Below are positions 22,666 through 23,216 of a stretch of DNA of 23,216 nucleotides, in pieces. Numbering within the stretch: the stretch's first letter is position 1; each line of letters starts with the position of its first letter. The DNA is taken from contig JAEWMT010000126.1 in assembly GCA_023393095.1 (NCBI GenBank), forward strand, positions 1-23,216, written 5' to 3'. The notes beneath the pieces were generated by a model. That model was not told the DNA's origin. It searched no databases and saw nothing but the letters and a program-made list of their open reading frames with translations. The position numbers were made by a program, and so were the translations under genes. This DNA comes from Bacillota bacterium. GTDB taxonomy: Bacteria; Bacillota; Clostridia; Lachnospirales; Lachnospiraceae.

Positions 22666-23028
22666 TTGAATTTTGCAGCACATACACACTATATGGTGAT
22701 ATTTTTATATGCCGTCAAGGCAGGCGTCAGAAATCAGATTTGCACTGAGAACGATATTCCATTTAAGACGGTGGACAAGCAGTTCAATAACCGGGAAGAA
22801 GTAATTGAATGGATTATCCTTAATCAGTTTGGAAGAAGAAATCTACAGAGTTTTGTTAGATGTGAACTAGCATTGAGATTGAAACCGATTATTCAAACCA
22901 AGGCAAAAGAAAGAATGCTAGCAGGGAAAGCAGACCCTACGCAGAAATCTTCGGAGGGTGAGACAAGGCAAGAACTTGCCAAGGCCGCAGGGGTTTCACA
23001 TGACACCATAGGAAAAACTGAAAAGTAA
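22666..23028 (+). pseudogene. ParB/Srx-fold N-terminal domain fragment
   Basis: A 120-codon frame. From about residue 20 it contains NQICTENDIPFKTVDKQF, then REEVIEWIILNQFGRRNLQS, LALRLKPI, and TRQELAKAAGVSHDTIGKTE. This is the ParB-like nuclease/HTH pattern ('GHNRYEIC...VIEWIIxNQFGRRNL...ELAKxAGVSHDTIxKxEKI') of clostridial element proteins. The expected start of the domain (the ILDGHNR loop and preceding strands) is missing or scrambled, no ribosome binding site precedes the first ATGs, and the frame stops right after KTEK where the second half of such proteins would continue. It reads as a fragment cut at both ends, though a stop plus terminator gives a tidy 3' end. Confidence 0.7.
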
Positions 23029-23063
23029 CTACCAACCGAATATTGATAGCTGGTAGTTTTTTT
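23028..23063 (+). terminator. Terminator after the ParB-like fragment
   Basis: ACTACCA (23028-23034) pairs with TGGTAGT (23051-23057), and seven T in total run to 23063. Confidence 0.82.
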
Positions 23064-23066
23064 ATT

Positions 23067-23216
23067 TTACTTAACATATACAGGAACACCAATTGTATCA
23101 TATGTTTCAACTGCTCTTACTGTAGAATTAATATATCTATTGATATATTCAAGGTCATCGAGCCCATATACAAACCTTGTGCAATCGTTTATTACATCAT
23201 CCTCATTCCCTGTTAT
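23067..23216 (-). CDS. 3' end of an unidentified gene, cut by the window edge
   Basis: The last 49 codons of a minus-strand gene: they include DDVINDCTRFVYGLDDLEYI and end in AVETYDTIGVPVYVK and a TAA. Composition is acidic with no hydrophobic segment, and the codon use fits real coding. No family is recognised from the fragment. It may be a neighbour of the mobile region or host flank. Confidence 0.55.
   Translation of the reverse strand: MTGNEDDVINDCTRFVYGLDDLEYINRYINSTVRAVETYDTIGVPVYVK

Overview
The window looks like a low-GC Firmicutes chromosome, most likely a clostridial member of the Lachnospiraceae. This is inferred from A+T-rich coding, strong GGAGG-type ribosome binding sites, many Rho-independent hairpins and protein families typical of that group (DUF4173, DUF2975/XRE/CPBP cluster, corrinoid MetH without a reactivation domain, MTHFR fused to homocysteine methyltransferase). 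No rRNA, tRNA, CRISPR array or insertion-sequence transposase was found.

Region 1 (about 1-3700, minus strand) is a membrane-protein operon. A strong promoter (3636-3664) embedded in a perfect 15-bp inverted repeat reads through a small membrane protein, a DUF2975 protein, a YozG-like XRE regulator, a CPBP intramembrane protease-like protein and a DUF4173 protein. Region 2 (3806-8376, minus) is a methionine/one-carbon pair: a bifunctional homocysteine methyltransferase/methylene-THF reductase, then cobalamin-dependent methionine synthase metH. The reductase would make the methyl-THF that MetH uses. No SAM or cobalamin riboswitch is visible. A repeat with TTGTATACAA-type palindromes lies between the two genes and recurs upstream of the DUF4190-like gene.

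Region 3 (8635-12324) is a run of short or unusual genes: a DUF2752 protein, an Asn/Gln/Pro-rich two-helix membrane protein, a 53-residue small protein, an integral-membrane acyltransferase, a 59-residue Cys/Arg/His protein with an SR-type tail, and a 75-residue Ser/Lys/Asn-rich protein. Region 4 (12.4-15.5 kb) holds an NTF2-like protein, a truncated HD-hydrolase fragment, an operon of a membrane-anchored protein and a secreted Ig-like (BIG2) protein, and two tiny genes diverging from an XRE regulator across an array of TTTGAC boxes.

Region 5 (15.6-23.1 kb) is phage- or mobile-element-derived. It has an XRE repressor, a complete tyrosine integrase, and on the opposite strand a self-contained unit: promoter, leader hairpin resembling an attenuator, small HTH protein, tail-assembly-chaperone-like protein, 1149-residue tape measure protein, sigma-70 factor and terminator. 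No capsid, portal, terminase, tail tube, baseplate or lysis gene is present inside the window. Beyond it lie a ParB-like fragment and the 3' end of an unidentified minus-strand gene. The orphan tail/sigma unit, with possible RNA switches at three of its four gene starts, is the most unusual part of the window.
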